31,156 nucleotides of DNA, taken from an uncultured Faecalicatena sp. (GTDB lineage: Bacteria > Bacillota > Clostridia > Lachnospirales > Lachnospiraceae). The DNA is taken from contig CABTYO010000023.1 of assembly GCA_902489075.1 (NCBI GenBank), positions 1-31,156 of the forward strand, read 5' to 3'. Under the pieces are notes generated by a model. That model worked only from the letters and a program-made list of their open reading frames with translations, was not told the DNA's origin and did no database searches. Of the stretch, positions 8,221 to 15,740 are shown piece after piece; position 1 is the first letter of the stretch; every line of letters begins with the position of its first letter. The position numbers and the translations under genes are program-made.

Positions 8221-8418
8221 TTAAAGTTTTACTACGTTAGTTGCCTGAGGTCCTTTAGCGCCTTCTGTTACTTCGAATTCAACAGCCTGGCCTTCTTCTA
8301 AGGATTTGAACCCATCCATCATTAATCCTGAATAGTGTACGAATACATCATTGCCTTCAGAGTCAGAGATGAATCCATAACCTTTTTGGTTGTTAAACCA
8401 TTTTACTGTACCTGTCAT
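8221..8418 (-). CDS. Cold-shock protein (CspA/CspB family)
   Basis: 65 residues, the standard size of a single cold-shock domain, an OB fold that binds single-stranded RNA and DNA and acts as an RNA chaperone. RNP1 (KGYGFI, residues 12-17) and RNP2 (VFVHYS, 25-30) are intact, and MTGTVKWFN is the normal N-terminus. The start at 8418 follows a GGAGGG site; upstream in-frame codons lie in the untranslated leader. The leader is about 70 nt and AT-rich, in keeping with cold-regulated csp leaders, though I see no defined cold box. Which csp paralogue this is cannot be told here. Confidence 0.95.
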   Translation of the reverse strand: MTGTVKWFNNQKGYGFISDSEGNDVFVHYSGLMMDGFKSLEEGQAVEFEVTEGAKGPQATNVVKL

Positions 8419-8495
8419 TGTGTTACCCTCCATAAATAAAAAATAAATATTAAAGTGTTCGTACAATCTCTTGGTTAGAGAATTGATACGGTGTA

Positions 8496-8524
8496 AGATT
8501 AGCATATTTAACAATGAAAGTCAA
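8496..8524 (-). promoter_or_regulatory. Promoter of the cold-shock gene
   Basis: Read on the minus strand, -35 TTGACT (8519-8524) and -10 TAATCT (8496-8501) are spaced by 17 bp. This gives a transcript with a leader of roughly 70 nt before the start at 8418. Confidence 0.7.
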
Positions 8525-8618
8525 TGTATTTATGAAATGTTCCGTAAAAATACACAAAAAGTGTCGAAAAAGGACGCTCATGTGATTTCTTCTTTCAGAA
8601 AGAAAGCAGGAATAAAGA

Positions 8619-8646
8619 TTGTAATTCTGATCTTTTTTGTTAAAAT
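8619..8646 (+). promoter_or_regulatory. Promoter of the first Rrf2 gene
   Basis: TTGTAA (8619-8624) and TAAAAT (8641-8646) with a 16-bp spacer. The remainder of the 8419-8780 gap has no credible gene. Confidence 0.5.
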
Positions 8647-8780
8647 GGAACTATATCAGGAAGAAAACCAGAATAAGAGAAAATACAGGCAGGATTGTGA
8701 TGTGAACAGGACAGGACTGCCATAAGATTGCAGCAGAAGAGGAATAGATTCAGAATATACAAAAGGAGTGCATAAATACC

Positions 8781-9257
8781 ATGAAAATGTCGACAAAAGG
8801 GCAGTATGCTCTGGAGATTGTCGTTGACCTTGCGATGCACAGGGATGCCGGCAGCCTTGAGAGCCTGAAAAGTATTGCTGACAGGCGCAAGCTTTCAGAA
8901 AAGTATCTGGAGCGCATCATCCGGGCGCTGAAGCAGCAGGGGATTGTAAGCAGTGTGAGGGGAGCTTACGGCGGATACTGTCTGGCAAAAAAGCCGGAGG
9001 AGCTGAGTGTAAAAGAGGTTCTGACGGCAGTAGAGGGGGAACTTGCCCCGGTTCACTGCCTGACAAAGGAAAGTGACTGTGGAATATCGTGTGATCTGTG
9101 TCCCACACGTGATACGTGGGAGATGATGTGGGAAGCAATCACGGATACGACAGCCAGAATCACACTGGCAGATATTCTTGGCAGTATGGAGAACCAGAGG
9201 AAAAAGGATAGCGGTAAAATCAGAGCAGGAAAAATCACAGCAGAAAAAACAGATTGA
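8781..9257 (+). CDS. Rrf2-family transcription regulator with probable Fe-S cluster cysteines
   Basis: 158 residues. The winged helix at the N-terminus (MKMSTKGQYALEIVVDLA, then SEKYLERIIRAL and VRGAYGGYCLAK) is typical of Rrf2 proteins such as IscR, NsrR and CymR. Cysteines at 93, 100, 104 and 107 resemble the three-cysteine cluster loop of IscR/NsrR, so an iron-sulfur or redox input is plausible. The tail after residue 140 is Lys-rich and probably disordered. ATG 8781 is chosen because Rrf2 proteins start MKxSTKG; AAGGAG lies 12 nt away. Its stop codon overlaps the -35 box of the next gene, so it is transcribed separately from cymR-cysK or reads into it. Target genes are unknown. Confidence 0.85.
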   Translation: MKMSTKGQYALEIVVDLAMHRDAGSLESLKSIADRRKLSEKYLERIIRALKQQGIVSSVRGAYGGYCLAKKPEELSVKEVLTAVEGELAPVHCLTKESDCGISCDLCPTRDTWEMMWEAITDTTARITLADILGSMENQRKKDSGKIRAGKITAEKTD

Positions 9258-9300
9258 CAGGAATGGAAAAATCGTGTATAACATAAAGTATATAATACTT
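9254..9300 (+). promoter_or_regulatory. Promoter and palindromic operator candidate for the cymR-like/cysK unit
   Basis: TTGACA (9254-9259) and TATAAC (9277-9282) with a 17-bp spacer. Immediately downstream is the perfect dyad AAGTAT-ATA-ATACTT (9286-9300), placed over the transcription start where a repressor would block initiation. Autoregulation by the Rrf2 protein it precedes is inferred. Confidence 0.65.
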
Positions 9301-9334
9301 ATCAATTTAGTAGGAAATGAAAAGGAGGTATTAT

Positions 9335-9775
9335 ATGAAGGTATCTACAAAGGGAAGATATGGTCTGCGTGCCCTGGTGGATGTGGCAGCGAATTCCCAG
9401 GGACAGCCTGTTTCTCTGGTCCAGACAGCTAAGAGACAGAATATTTCCCTGAACTATCTGGAGCAGGTCTTCGGGGTTCTGCGTAAGGCGGGGATCGTCA
9501 TCAGTGTGAAAGGAGCGGGCGGCGGTTATCTGCTCGCCAGAGATGCAGATGACATTACGGTGAAGGAGATACTGGAAGCGCTGGAAGGGAAGTTTTCCAT
9601 TATCGACAGGACCGGGATCCAGGAGCAGGATGCGGTGCAGAGAGCGATCCAGGAGCTTGTCTGGGATGAGATCGACCAGAAGGTGAATGATCTTCTTGCA
9701 GGGCGTACGCTGGGACAGCTGGTGAAAGAGTATCGTGAGAATCTCGATCACAGTACGAATATGTATTACATTTGA
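9335..9775 (+). CDS. cymR: Rrf2-family regulator, CymR-like (cysteine metabolism repressor)
   Basis: 146 residues from the ATG behind AAAGGAGG; the upstream in-frame ATG at 9317 would put the ribosome binding site inside the gene. The winged helix (MKVSTKGRYGLRALVDVA, LNYLEQVFGVLRKAGIV, VKGAGGGYLLARD) is clear. Unlike its neighbour it has no cysteine, as expected for CymR-type rather than Fe-S-type Rrf2 proteins. cysK starts 45 nt downstream. In Bacillus and Staphylococcus, CymR is a cysteine repressor whose DNA binding depends on complex formation with CysK, so the adjacency fits a sensor pair. The gene symbol is by context and similarity; IscR-like function is the alternative. Confidence 0.75.
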   Translation: MKVSTKGRYGLRALVDVAANSQGQPVSLVQTAKRQNISLNYLEQVFGVLRKAGIVISVKGAGGGYLLARDADDITVKEILEALEGKFSIIDRTGIQEQDAVQRAIQELVWDEIDQKVNDLLAGRTLGQLVKEYRENLDHSTNMYYI

Positions 9776-9820
9776 TTTTTATCAGGGAAGCAGCGAAACA
9801 ACAGGAAAGTGAGGAAAGAT

Positions 9821-10750
9821 ATGGGAAACGTATATAAGAGTATTACAGAACTGGTAGGAAAGACCCCCGTTTTAGAGGTCACAAACATCGAGAAGGAGCT
9901 TCATCTTGAAGCACGTATTCTTGTGAAGCTGGAGTATTTCAACCCGGCAGGAAGCGTGAAGGACCGTGTTGCCCTGAACATGATAGAAGATGCGGAGGAA
10001 AAGGGGCTGATCCATCCGGGTGCGACGATCATTGAACCGACAAGCGGCAATACCGGCATTGGTCTGGCGAGCGCAGCGGCTGCAAAAGGATACAAGGCGA
10101 TTTTTGTTATGCCGGAGACAATGAGTATCGAAAGAAGGAAGCTGCTGCTTGGATATGGTGCACAGATCGTCCTGACAGACGGGAAAAAGGGAATGAACGG
10201 TGCCATTGCCAGGGCGGCTGAGCTGGAGAAGGAGATTGATCATGCAATTGTCCTTGGACAGTTTGTCAACCCCGCCAACCCACAGGCACATATCCGCACC
10301 ACAGGCCCGGAGATCTGGGAGGATACAGATGGCGAAGTGGATATTTTTGTGGCAGGAGTCGGAACCGGTGGAACGATCACAGGGACCGGATCATATTTGA
10401 AAGAAAAGAAAGATACGGTGCAGGTTATTGCAGTGGAGCCGACTGGGTCTCCTGTCTTATCAGGTGGAAATCCGGGACCGCACGGTCTGCAGGGGATTGG
10501 AGCGGGATTTGTGCCGGAGGTGCTGGATACGAAGATCTATGACCGGATCGTGAAAGTAACGGACGAAGAAGCATATGCAGCAGCCAGAATGCTGGCACAT
10601 AAAGAAGGCGTTCTGGTGGGAATCAGTTCAGGCGCTGCTCTTCACGCAGCGATTGAGAGCGCAAAGCTCCCGGAAAATAAAGGCAAGACGATCGTGGCAC
10701 TATTGCCGGATACCGGAGAAAGATATCTGTCTACACCGTTGTTTTCATAA
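9821..10750 (+). CDS. cysK: Cysteine synthase A (O-acetylserine sulfhydrylase)
   Basis: 309 residues, the normal CysK length. It makes cysteine from O-acetylserine and sulfide using PLP. The PLP lysine is K47 in NPAGSVKDR, the substrate loop is TSGNTGIGLA, and the phosphate loop is GTGGTITGTG. PHGLQGIGAGF and GISSGAALHA follow as in the family. ATG 9821 is preferred because GAGGAAAG lies just before it; a GTG at 9809 would add four residues. It is cotranscribed with the CymR-like regulator. A long hairpin without a T-run follows. In Firmicutes CysK can also bind serine acetyltransferase and CymR. Confidence 0.95.
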   Translation: MGNVYKSITELVGKTPVLEVTNIEKELHLEARILVKLEYFNPAGSVKDRVALNMIEDAEEKGLIHPGATIIEPTSGNTGIGLASAAAAKGYKAIFVMPETMSIERRKLLLGYGAQIVLTDGKKGMNGAIARAAELEKEIDHAIVLGQFVNPANPQAHIRTTGPEIWEDTDGEVDIFVAGVGTGGTITGTGSYLKEKKDTVQVIAVEPTGSPVLSGGNPGPHGLQGIGAGFVPEVLDTKIYDRIVKVTDEEAYAAARMLAHKEGVLVGISSGAALHAAIESAKLPENKGKTIVALLPDTGERYLSTPLFS

Positions 10751-10784
10751 TGTCATCCGCAGGAAAATAAAGGAAAATGGTTTT

Positions 10785-10835
10785 GATTATCGGTTACTGT
10801 GTACTCTCTTTTGGGGCGCGCAGTAGCCGATAATC
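10785..10835. repeat. 15-bp inverted repeat between cysK and ptsH
   Basis: Arms 10785-10799 and 10821-10835 pair over 15 bp with one G-T, around a 21-nt loop. There is no T-run after the right arm, so it is not a classical terminator; it may slow 3' decay or be a small repeat element. Confidence 0.6.
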
Positions 10836-10865
10836 ACATTCTGTCCAGAAAAAGTTTTCAGATGA

Positions 10866-10894
10866 TTGAAAAATTCAGGAATGTGTTATATACT
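10866..10894 (+). promoter_or_regulatory. Promoter of ptsH-ptsI
   Basis: TTGAAA (10866-10871) and TATACT (10889-10894) with a 17-bp spacer, about 40 nt before the ptsH start. No cre-like site or ribonucleic antiterminator is obvious. Confidence 0.75.
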
Positions 10895-10934
10895 TAACTA
10901 AGTTAAAATTAAGAACAGGAGGGAAAGAAGTACT

Positions 10935-11192
10935 ATGAAAGAATTTAAATATGTAATTACTGATCCGGAAGGGATCCACGCAAGACCGGCAGGACTGTTA
11001 GTAAAGCAGGCAGCAGGATATAAGTCAGCTATTAAGATTGGCAAAGGTGAGAAGACCGCCGATGCAAAGAGAATTTTTGGAGTTATGGGCTTAGGCGTTA
11101 AGACTGGCGAAGAGATCATCATGACTGCAGACGGTGAAGATGAAGAGACAGCTATCGCAGAGTTAGAAGCATTTTTTAAAGAGAACTTATAA
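10935..11192 (+). CDS. ptsH: Phosphocarrier protein HPr lacking Ser46
   Basis: 85 residues. It carries phosphate from enzyme I to the sugar-specific EII proteins. The phosphorylated histidine is H15 in GIHARPAG. The regulatory serine of Firmicute HPr, position 46, is replaced by Arg46 in the segment DAKRIFGVMGLG, which aligns without gaps to the Bacillus LKSIMGVMSLG segment; Ser52 is also Gly. HPr kinase therefore has no normal target, and the CcpA-coactivator form (HPr-Ser-P) should not exist for this copy. It lies 24 nt upstream of ptsI, supporting a true PTS role. A second HPr elsewhere could provide Ser46. Confidence 0.93.
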   Translation: MKEFKYVITDPEGIHARPAGLLVKQAAGYKSAIKIGKGEKTADAKRIFGVMGLGVKTGEEIIMTADGEDEETAIAELEAFFKENL

Positions 11193-11216
11193 TTCGATTA
11201 TTTTAAGGATGGTATT

Positions 11217-12839
11217 ATGATCACATTAACAGGGAAAAGCGTATTCGGTGGAGTATCCATCGGGAAGCTCTCTTTTTATAAGAGAAATCAGAAGGTAATC
11301 AAGCGTTCACATGTAGATGATGTAGAAGCTGAGTGCACTCGTTTTCAGAATGCCAAGGCAGAAGCAGTAGGTCAGTTGAAAGAGCTTTATGACAAAGCAA
11401 TTGAAGATGTTGGTGAAGCAAATGCGATGATCTTTGAGATCCATCAGATGATGCTGGAAGATCTGGATTATATCGAGTCTATTGAGAATATTATCAGGAC
11501 ACAGGAAGTGAATGCTGAGTTCGCAGTAGCGACTACGGCAGACAACTTTGCGCAGATGTTTGCATCTATGGATGATGCTTACATGCAGGGACGTGCGGCG
11601 GACGTCAAGGATGTCTCCGAGCGTGTTCTGGATATCCTGTGTGGCGTCGGGGAAGGCGTGAAGCAGACGGACGAGCTTTCCATCATTGCAGCCGATGATC
11701 TGGCACCGAGTGAGACTGTTCAGCTGGACAAGAGCAAGGTGCTTGGATTTGCAACAATGTACGGTTCTTCCAATTCTCATACGGCGATTCTGGCAAGGAC
11801 CATGAATATCCCGGCCGTGATCGGCCTGGGCGAGGATTTAAGCCTGGATTATGATGGGAAGATGGCAGTCATCGACGGTTTTACAGGAACCTTATATATC
11901 GAGCCGGATGAAGAGACTCTGGCAGTTATGGAGGAGAAGCGTGCAAAGGATCTGGAGCAGAAGGCTCTTTTAGAGCAGCTCAAAGGCAAAGAGAATGTGA
12001 CAAAGAGCGGTCAGAAGATCAATGTCTATGCCAATATCGGCAATGTTTCCGACGTGGGAGCCGTGTTAAAGAATGATGCTGGCGGAATCGGACTGTTCAG
12101 AAGTGAGTTCTTATATCTTGAGAATGATACATTCCCGACAGAGGAACAGCAGTTTGCAGTCTACAAACAGGTTGCTGAGAATATGGCGGGCAAGAAGGTG
12201 ATTATCCGTACATTAGATATCGGAGCAGACAAACAGGTGGATTATTTCGGGCTGGACAAGGAAGAGAATCCGGCACTTGGCTACCGTGCGATCCGTATCT
12301 GCCTTACAAGGCCGGAGATTTTCAAGACTCAGCTGCGTGCGCTGTACCGTGCGGCAATGTTTGGTAATATTTCTATCATGTTTCCGATGATCATTTCCAT
12401 CGATGAGATCCATAAGATCAAGGAGATTATCGCAGAAGTGAAGGCGGAGCTGAAAGAAGAAGGAATTCCTTACAGAGAAGATGTGGAGCTCGGTGTGATG
12501 ATTGAGACACCTGCATCCGTTATGATTAGCCGTGAACTGGCAAAAGAAGTAGACTACTTCAGCGTGGGAACGAATGACCTGACGCAGTATACACTGGCGA
12601 TCGACCGTCAGAATTCCAAGCTGGACGAGTTCTATAATCCACATCACCCGGCAGTACTTGCCATGATCAGGATGGCTGCTGAGAATGCCCATGCAGAGGG
12701 CAAGTGGATCGGTATCTGCGGTGAGCTGGGTGCTGATCTGGAATTGACAGAAGAATTTTTGAAGATGGGGCTGGATGAGCTTTCTGTATCCCCATCCATG
12801 GTTCTCCCACTAAGAAAGAGAATCAGAGAATGCGAATAG
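11217..12839 (+). CDS. ptsI: PTS enzyme I (phosphoenolpyruvate-protein phosphotransferase)
   Basis: 540 residues, slightly short of the usual 570 but with all parts. It transfers phosphate from PEP to HPr in the cytosol. The phosphohistidine is H188 in GSSNSHTAILAR. The PEP-binding barrel shows GGIGLFRSEFLYL, the GTNDLTQYTLAIDR motif, and the catalytic Cys in GICGELG near the C-terminus. AAGGA precedes the ATG by about 8 nt. It is the second gene of ptsH-ptsI and is closed by a strong terminator. Confidence 0.96.
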   Translation: MITLTGKSVFGGVSIGKLSFYKRNQKVIKRSHVDDVEAECTRFQNAKAEAVGQLKELYDKAIEDVGEANAMIFEIHQMMLEDLDYIESIENIIRTQEVNAEFAVATTADNFAQMFASMDDAYMQGRAADVKDVSERVLDILCGVGEGVKQTDELSIIAADDLAPSETVQLDKSKVLGFATMYGSSNSHTAILARTMNIPAVIGLGEDLSLDYDGKMAVIDGFTGTLYIEPDEETLAVMEEKRAKDLEQKALLEQLKGKENVTKSGQKINVYANIGNVSDVGAVLKNDAGGIGLFRSEFLYLENDTFPTEEQQFAVYKQVAENMAGKKVIIRTLDIGADKQVDYFGLDKEENPALGYRAIRICLTRPEIFKTQLRALYRAAMFGNISIMFPMIISIDEIHKIKEIIAEVKAELKEEGIPYREDVELGVMIETPASVMISRELAKEVDYFSVGTNDLTQYTLAIDRQNSKLDEFYNPHHPAVLAMIRMAAENAHAEGKWIGICGELGADLELTEEFLKMGLDELSVSPSMVLPLRKRIRECE

Positions 12840-12872
12840 AATAGGTCTTTTTGCAGAATGAGATAGTACATC

Positions 12873-12916
12873 AGAAGTTTCGGTAAATCCTGTTGGATGG
12901 ACCGGAACTTCTTTTT
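12873..12916 (+). terminator. Terminator of ptsH-ptsI
   Basis: 12-bp stem (12873-12884 with 12901-12912, one G-T pair) followed directly by T5. It separates ptsI from the SOS-type promoter 20 nt further on. Confidence 0.88.
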
Positions 12917-12932
12917 ATATTTATATAAAAAA

Positions 12933-12996
12933 CGAACAAATGTTCTTGAAAATAATCTGGGTTTGTGCTATTATAATAGAAACGAACATACGTTTG
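12933..12996 (+). promoter_or_regulatory. SOS promoter with two LexA boxes
   Basis: Box 1, CGAACAAATGTTCT (12933-12946), matches the Gram-positive LexA consensus CGAAC-N4-GTTCG at all but the last defined base. Box 2, CGAACATACGTTTG (12983-12996), differs only by T for C in the right half. Between them lie -35 TTGAAA (12946-12951) and -10 TATTAT (12969-12974) with 17-bp spacing. Box 1 touches the -35 and box 2 covers the start region, the expected geometry for LexA repression. Confidence 0.8.
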
Positions 12997-13056
12997 GAAA
13001 TGTTCTAAAATACTATTCAGAAAAATTCTAAGAAAATTTTGAGGAGCATAAGCAAG

Positions 13057-14388
13057 ATGGCAGAGATAATTCAGGAACAGATGTCAATGTATGATAAGCT
13101 GCAGATCCTTACAGATGCTGCAAAGTATGATGTTGCCTGCACCTCCAGCGGTGTTGACAGGCAGGGGGACGGGACAGGAATGGGGAATTGTTCGAAGGCA
13201 GGGATCTGTCACAGCTTTTCGTCAGATGGAAGGTGTATTTCCCTGTTAAAGATCCTGTTTACCAATGAATGTATCTTTGACTGCAAGTACTGTATCAACC
13301 GGTCCTCGAATGACGTGGTGCGGACCTCTTTCACTCCGGATGAGATCTGTACTCTGACCATGGAATTTTACAGGAGGAATTATATAGAAGGACTGTTCTT
13401 AAGCTCAGGGGTGCTGAAAAGCCCCAATTATACCATGGAGCTGATCTATGCGGCGCTGTATAAGCTGCGCCGCGAGTGTAATTTCCAGGGATATATTCAT
13501 GTGAAGGCCATCCCGGGTGCGGATCAGGAACTGATCCAGAGGGTCGGTTTCCTGGCGGACAGGATGAGCGTGAATCTGGAGCTGCCTACGGCGGAGAGCC
13601 TGCGGCTTCTGGCACCCCATAAGACCAGGAAGAATATACTGGCACCCATGCGTCTTGTCCAGCAGAGGATGCAGGATAATAAGCAGGAGATTGCAGTGTA
13701 CAGGAACGCGCCCCGTTTTGTACCTGCGGGGCAGAGTACACAGATGATTATCGGGGCTACCCCGGAGTCAGATTATCAGATTCTGAATGTGGCTGAGTCT
13801 TTATATAAGAAGTTTGAGTTAAAAAGAGTTTTTTATTCTGCTTTTATTGCAGTGAATGAGGATTCCATGCTGCCGGCGCGCACAGGGGAAGGTCCGCCGC
13901 TTTTGAGAGAACACAGACTCTATCAGGCGGACTGGCTGCTTCGGTATTATCATTTTGAAGCGAAGGAACTGCTGGATGAGGAGAATCCGAATTTTAATAT
14001 TTTTCTGGATCCGAAGTGTGACTGGGCGTTAAAGCACCTGGAGTATTTTCCTGTGGAGGTGAACCGGGCCGATTATAATACCCTCCTTCGGGTTCCGGGC
14101 ATAGGCTATAAGACGGCCTCAAGGATCGTAAAGGCGAGAAGGATGGGGACATTACAGTTTGAAGATTTAAAGAAGATGGGAGTGGTACTGAAAAGGGCAC
14201 TCTATTTTCTGACCTGCAACGGCAGGATGATGTATAACACGAAGATAGAAGAGGATTATATTTTAAGGAATCTGCTGAATACCAAAGAAAGACTGCCGGA
14301 TTCTGTGACGGGCATGACATATAAGCAGCTGTCGCTTTTTGACGATGTGAACTTCCGTGAGGCACAGGTTCAGACAATAGTAGGGTGA
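13057..14388 (+). CDS. Radical-SAM putative DNA modification/repair protein (TIGR03916-type)
   Basis: 443 residues from the ATG behind GAGGAG (13041-13046). The radical-SAM cluster motif CxxxCxxC is seen in NECIFDCKYCINR, so it should bind a 4Fe-4S cluster and generate a 5'-deoxyadenosyl radical. Additional cysteines occur in MGNCSKAGICHSF. The C-terminal part carries a helix-hairpin-helix, LLRVPGIGYKTASRIVKARR, a non-specific DNA-binding element shared with DNA glycosylases. This combination defines the family linked to uracil-DNA-glycosylase-like partners. The partner gene follows after 16 nt. Two LexA boxes lie upstream. Substrate and product are not known; a DNA lesion or modified base is inferred. 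Confidence 0.88.
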   Translation: MAEIIQEQMSMYDKLQILTDAAKYDVACTSSGVDRQGDGTGMGNCSKAGICHSFSSDGRCISLLKILFTNECIFDCKYCINRSSNDVVRTSFTPDEICTLTMEFYRRNYIEGLFLSSGVLKSPNYTMELIYAALYKLRRECNFQGYIHVKAIPGADQELIQRVGFLADRMSVNLELPTAESLRLLAPHKTRKNILAPMRLVQQRMQDNKQEIAVYRNAPRFVPAGQSTQMIIGATPESDYQILNVAESLYKKFELKRVFYSAFIAVNEDSMLPARTGEGPPLLREHRLYQADWLLRYYHFEAKELLDEENPNFNIFLDPKCDWALKHLEYFPVEVNRADYNTLLRVPGIGYKTASRIVKARRMGTLQFEDLKKMGVVLKRALYFLTCNGRMMYNTKIEEDYILRNLLNTKERLPDSVTGMTYKQLSLFDDVNFREAQVQTIVG

Positions 14389-14404
14389 AAGAGGGGATCG
14401 ATGT

Positions 14405-15166
14405 ATGAAACAGATCTATATTTGCCATGATACGATAAACAGTATCTTTTCGGCTATCTATGACGCGTGGAAAGAGCACCGGGATCAGGAAGCCGGGATC
14501 GCACTGCGCGGTTTTATGACTCCCCGGTTATTCTGCGAATACAAAGAATCAGAAGAATCAGAACAAAAATCTATTGCCGTGGAGCGTTTGATAAAGAACC
14601 ATCTTGGGTATAATGCTTATTGGGACATCTATCATGCACTGCTGGCGGATGACGCCGGGAAGGCGGATGCTGTCTACCAGACCATGCTTGCAGCCAGGGA
14701 GGTAAGTGATGCCAGGAAGATCATGGAGCATCTGAGTAATCCCCATGTGGCGAAGGTATTTGAACTCAGCCGCAGTGTAGCGAATGAAGCACACCTTTTT
14801 ACGGAGTTTATCCGTTTCAGGGAACTGGAAAACGGGGTGCTGCTCTCAGAGATCACACCGAAAGGGCAGGTTCTTACCTGTATCGCGGACCATTTTACGA
14901 ATCGCTTTCCATTGGAGAACTGGATGGTCTATGACAAGACCCACAAGGTCTTCCTTGTACATCAGGCCAGGGCCCGGTGGGTACTTGTACAGGGAGAAGA
15001 ACTGGATCAGGAGACAGCCGGGCGGCTCTCGGAATCAGAGTCGGAGTTCGAGCGGCTGTGGAAGGGATTCTGCAGTGCGATTGCCATAAAGGAGAGGGAG
15101 AATCCGGTTTGCCAGAGGAATCATCTCCCCATTCATTTCAGACAGGATATGACAGAATTTCATTAA
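14405..15166 (+). CDS. Probable DNA metabolism protein (DUF4130/TIGR03915 family), partner of the radical-SAM protein
   Basis: 253 residues. The C-terminal block IAIKERENPVCQRNHLPIHF is the most typical stretch of this family, which always occurs next to or fused with a uracil-DNA-glycosylase-like domain or the radical-SAM protein. Here only the DUF4130 part is present; no glycosylase domain is fused. Catalytic residues are not established. The coding start follows GAGGGGATCG, and the gene is cotranscribed with the radical-SAM gene, so it should also be SOS-induced. Function as a DNA base or backbone processing factor is inferred from context only. Confidence 0.82.
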   Translation: MKQIYICHDTINSIFSAIYDAWKEHRDQEAGIALRGFMTPRLFCEYKESEESEQKSIAVERLIKNHLGYNAYWDIYHALLADDAGKADAVYQTMLAAREVSDARKIMEHLSNPHVAKVFELSRSVANEAHLFTEFIRFRELENGVLLSEITPKGQVLTCIADHFTNRFPLENWMVYDKTHKVFLVHQARARWVLVQGEELDQETAGRLSESESEFERLWKGFCSAIAIKERENPVCQRNHLPIHFRQDMTEFH

Positions 15167-15201
15167 GACAAGAAATCACTGCATTCACGCAAAAAGTATT
15201 G

Positions 15202-15207
15202 TATAAT
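15202..15207 (+). promoter_or_regulatory. -10 element before nfeD
   Basis: Consensus TATAAT about 87 nt upstream of the nfeD start. No good -35 is visible 16-18 bp before it, so the promoter assignment is tentative. Confidence 0.4.
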
Positions 15208-15293
15208 AAAAGAAGCTGGATTAACATATAACTATCATCAGGAATGAAAATCATAAGCCGGATGAAATACAAAGTTTGAGAGAAGGGAGAAGT

Positions 15294-15737
15294 ATGGAGA
15301 CAGAAGCATTTGTATGGCTTGGACTGTTGATTGTTTTTCTGGTAGTCGAGATCATTACGGTAGGTCTGACATCAGTCTGGCTGGCAGGAGGTGCACTGGC
15401 GGCACTGCTTCTTAACATCGCCGGTCTGAATCTGGTATGGCAGATTGGTGCGTTTTTCGTAGTTTCATTTTTACTCTTGTTTTTTACCCGGCCTTTTGCG
15501 GTAAAATACATAAACGCCCATCATGAGAAGACAAATTACGAGGGCGTGATCGGTAAAATAGTAAGGATTACGGAGACGGTAGATAATCTGGCGCAGACAG
15601 GAACAGCCGTGGTGAACGGTCTGGAATGGACAGCGAGGGCTGAGAAGGATGAAGAAGTCATCAGCCCGGGATCACTGGCAAAGGTGGTCAGCATATCAGG
15701 AGTGAAACTAATTGTAAAGAAGTATGAGGAGGAATAG
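15294..15737 (+). CDS. NfeD-like membrane protein
   Basis: 147 residues. Three hydrophobic segments (about residues 6-24, 27-45 and 48-65) precede a cytosolic C-terminal domain of about 75 residues with the OB-fold pattern of NfeD (GVIGKIVRITETV, LAQTGTAVVNGLEWTARA, ISPGSLAKVVSISGVKLIV). NfeD proteins are partners of SPFH/stomatin proteins and organise membrane microdomains. ATG 15294 follows AAGGGAGA; a TTG at 15276 is less likely. The SPFH gene begins 3 nt after the stop. This is the short form without the ClpP-like protease domain. Confidence 0.88.
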   Translation: METEAFVWLGLLIVFLVVEIITVGLTSVWLAGGALAALLLNIAGLNLVWQIGAFFVVSFLLLFFTRPFAVKYINAHHEKTNYEGVIGKIVRITETVDNLAQTGTAVVNGLEWTARAEKDEEVISPGSLAKVVSISGVKLIVKKYEEE

Positions 15738-15740
15738 AGA

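Noticed and set aside
8471..8725. 84-codon plus-strand frame between the cold-shock and Rrf2 genes
   Set aside because: No ribosome binding site, no family resemblance, and it covers the promoters on both strands.
12983..13012. Third LexA half-site near AATGTTCT
   Set aside because: Only one half-site is present (near 12999-13006); without a CGAAC partner it is not a box.
13057..14388. Radical-SAM protein as biotin/lipoate synthase or spore photoproduct lyase
   Set aside because: Motif spacing fits radical SAM, but the C-terminal helix-hairpin-helix and DUF4130 partner match the DNA-linked family instead.
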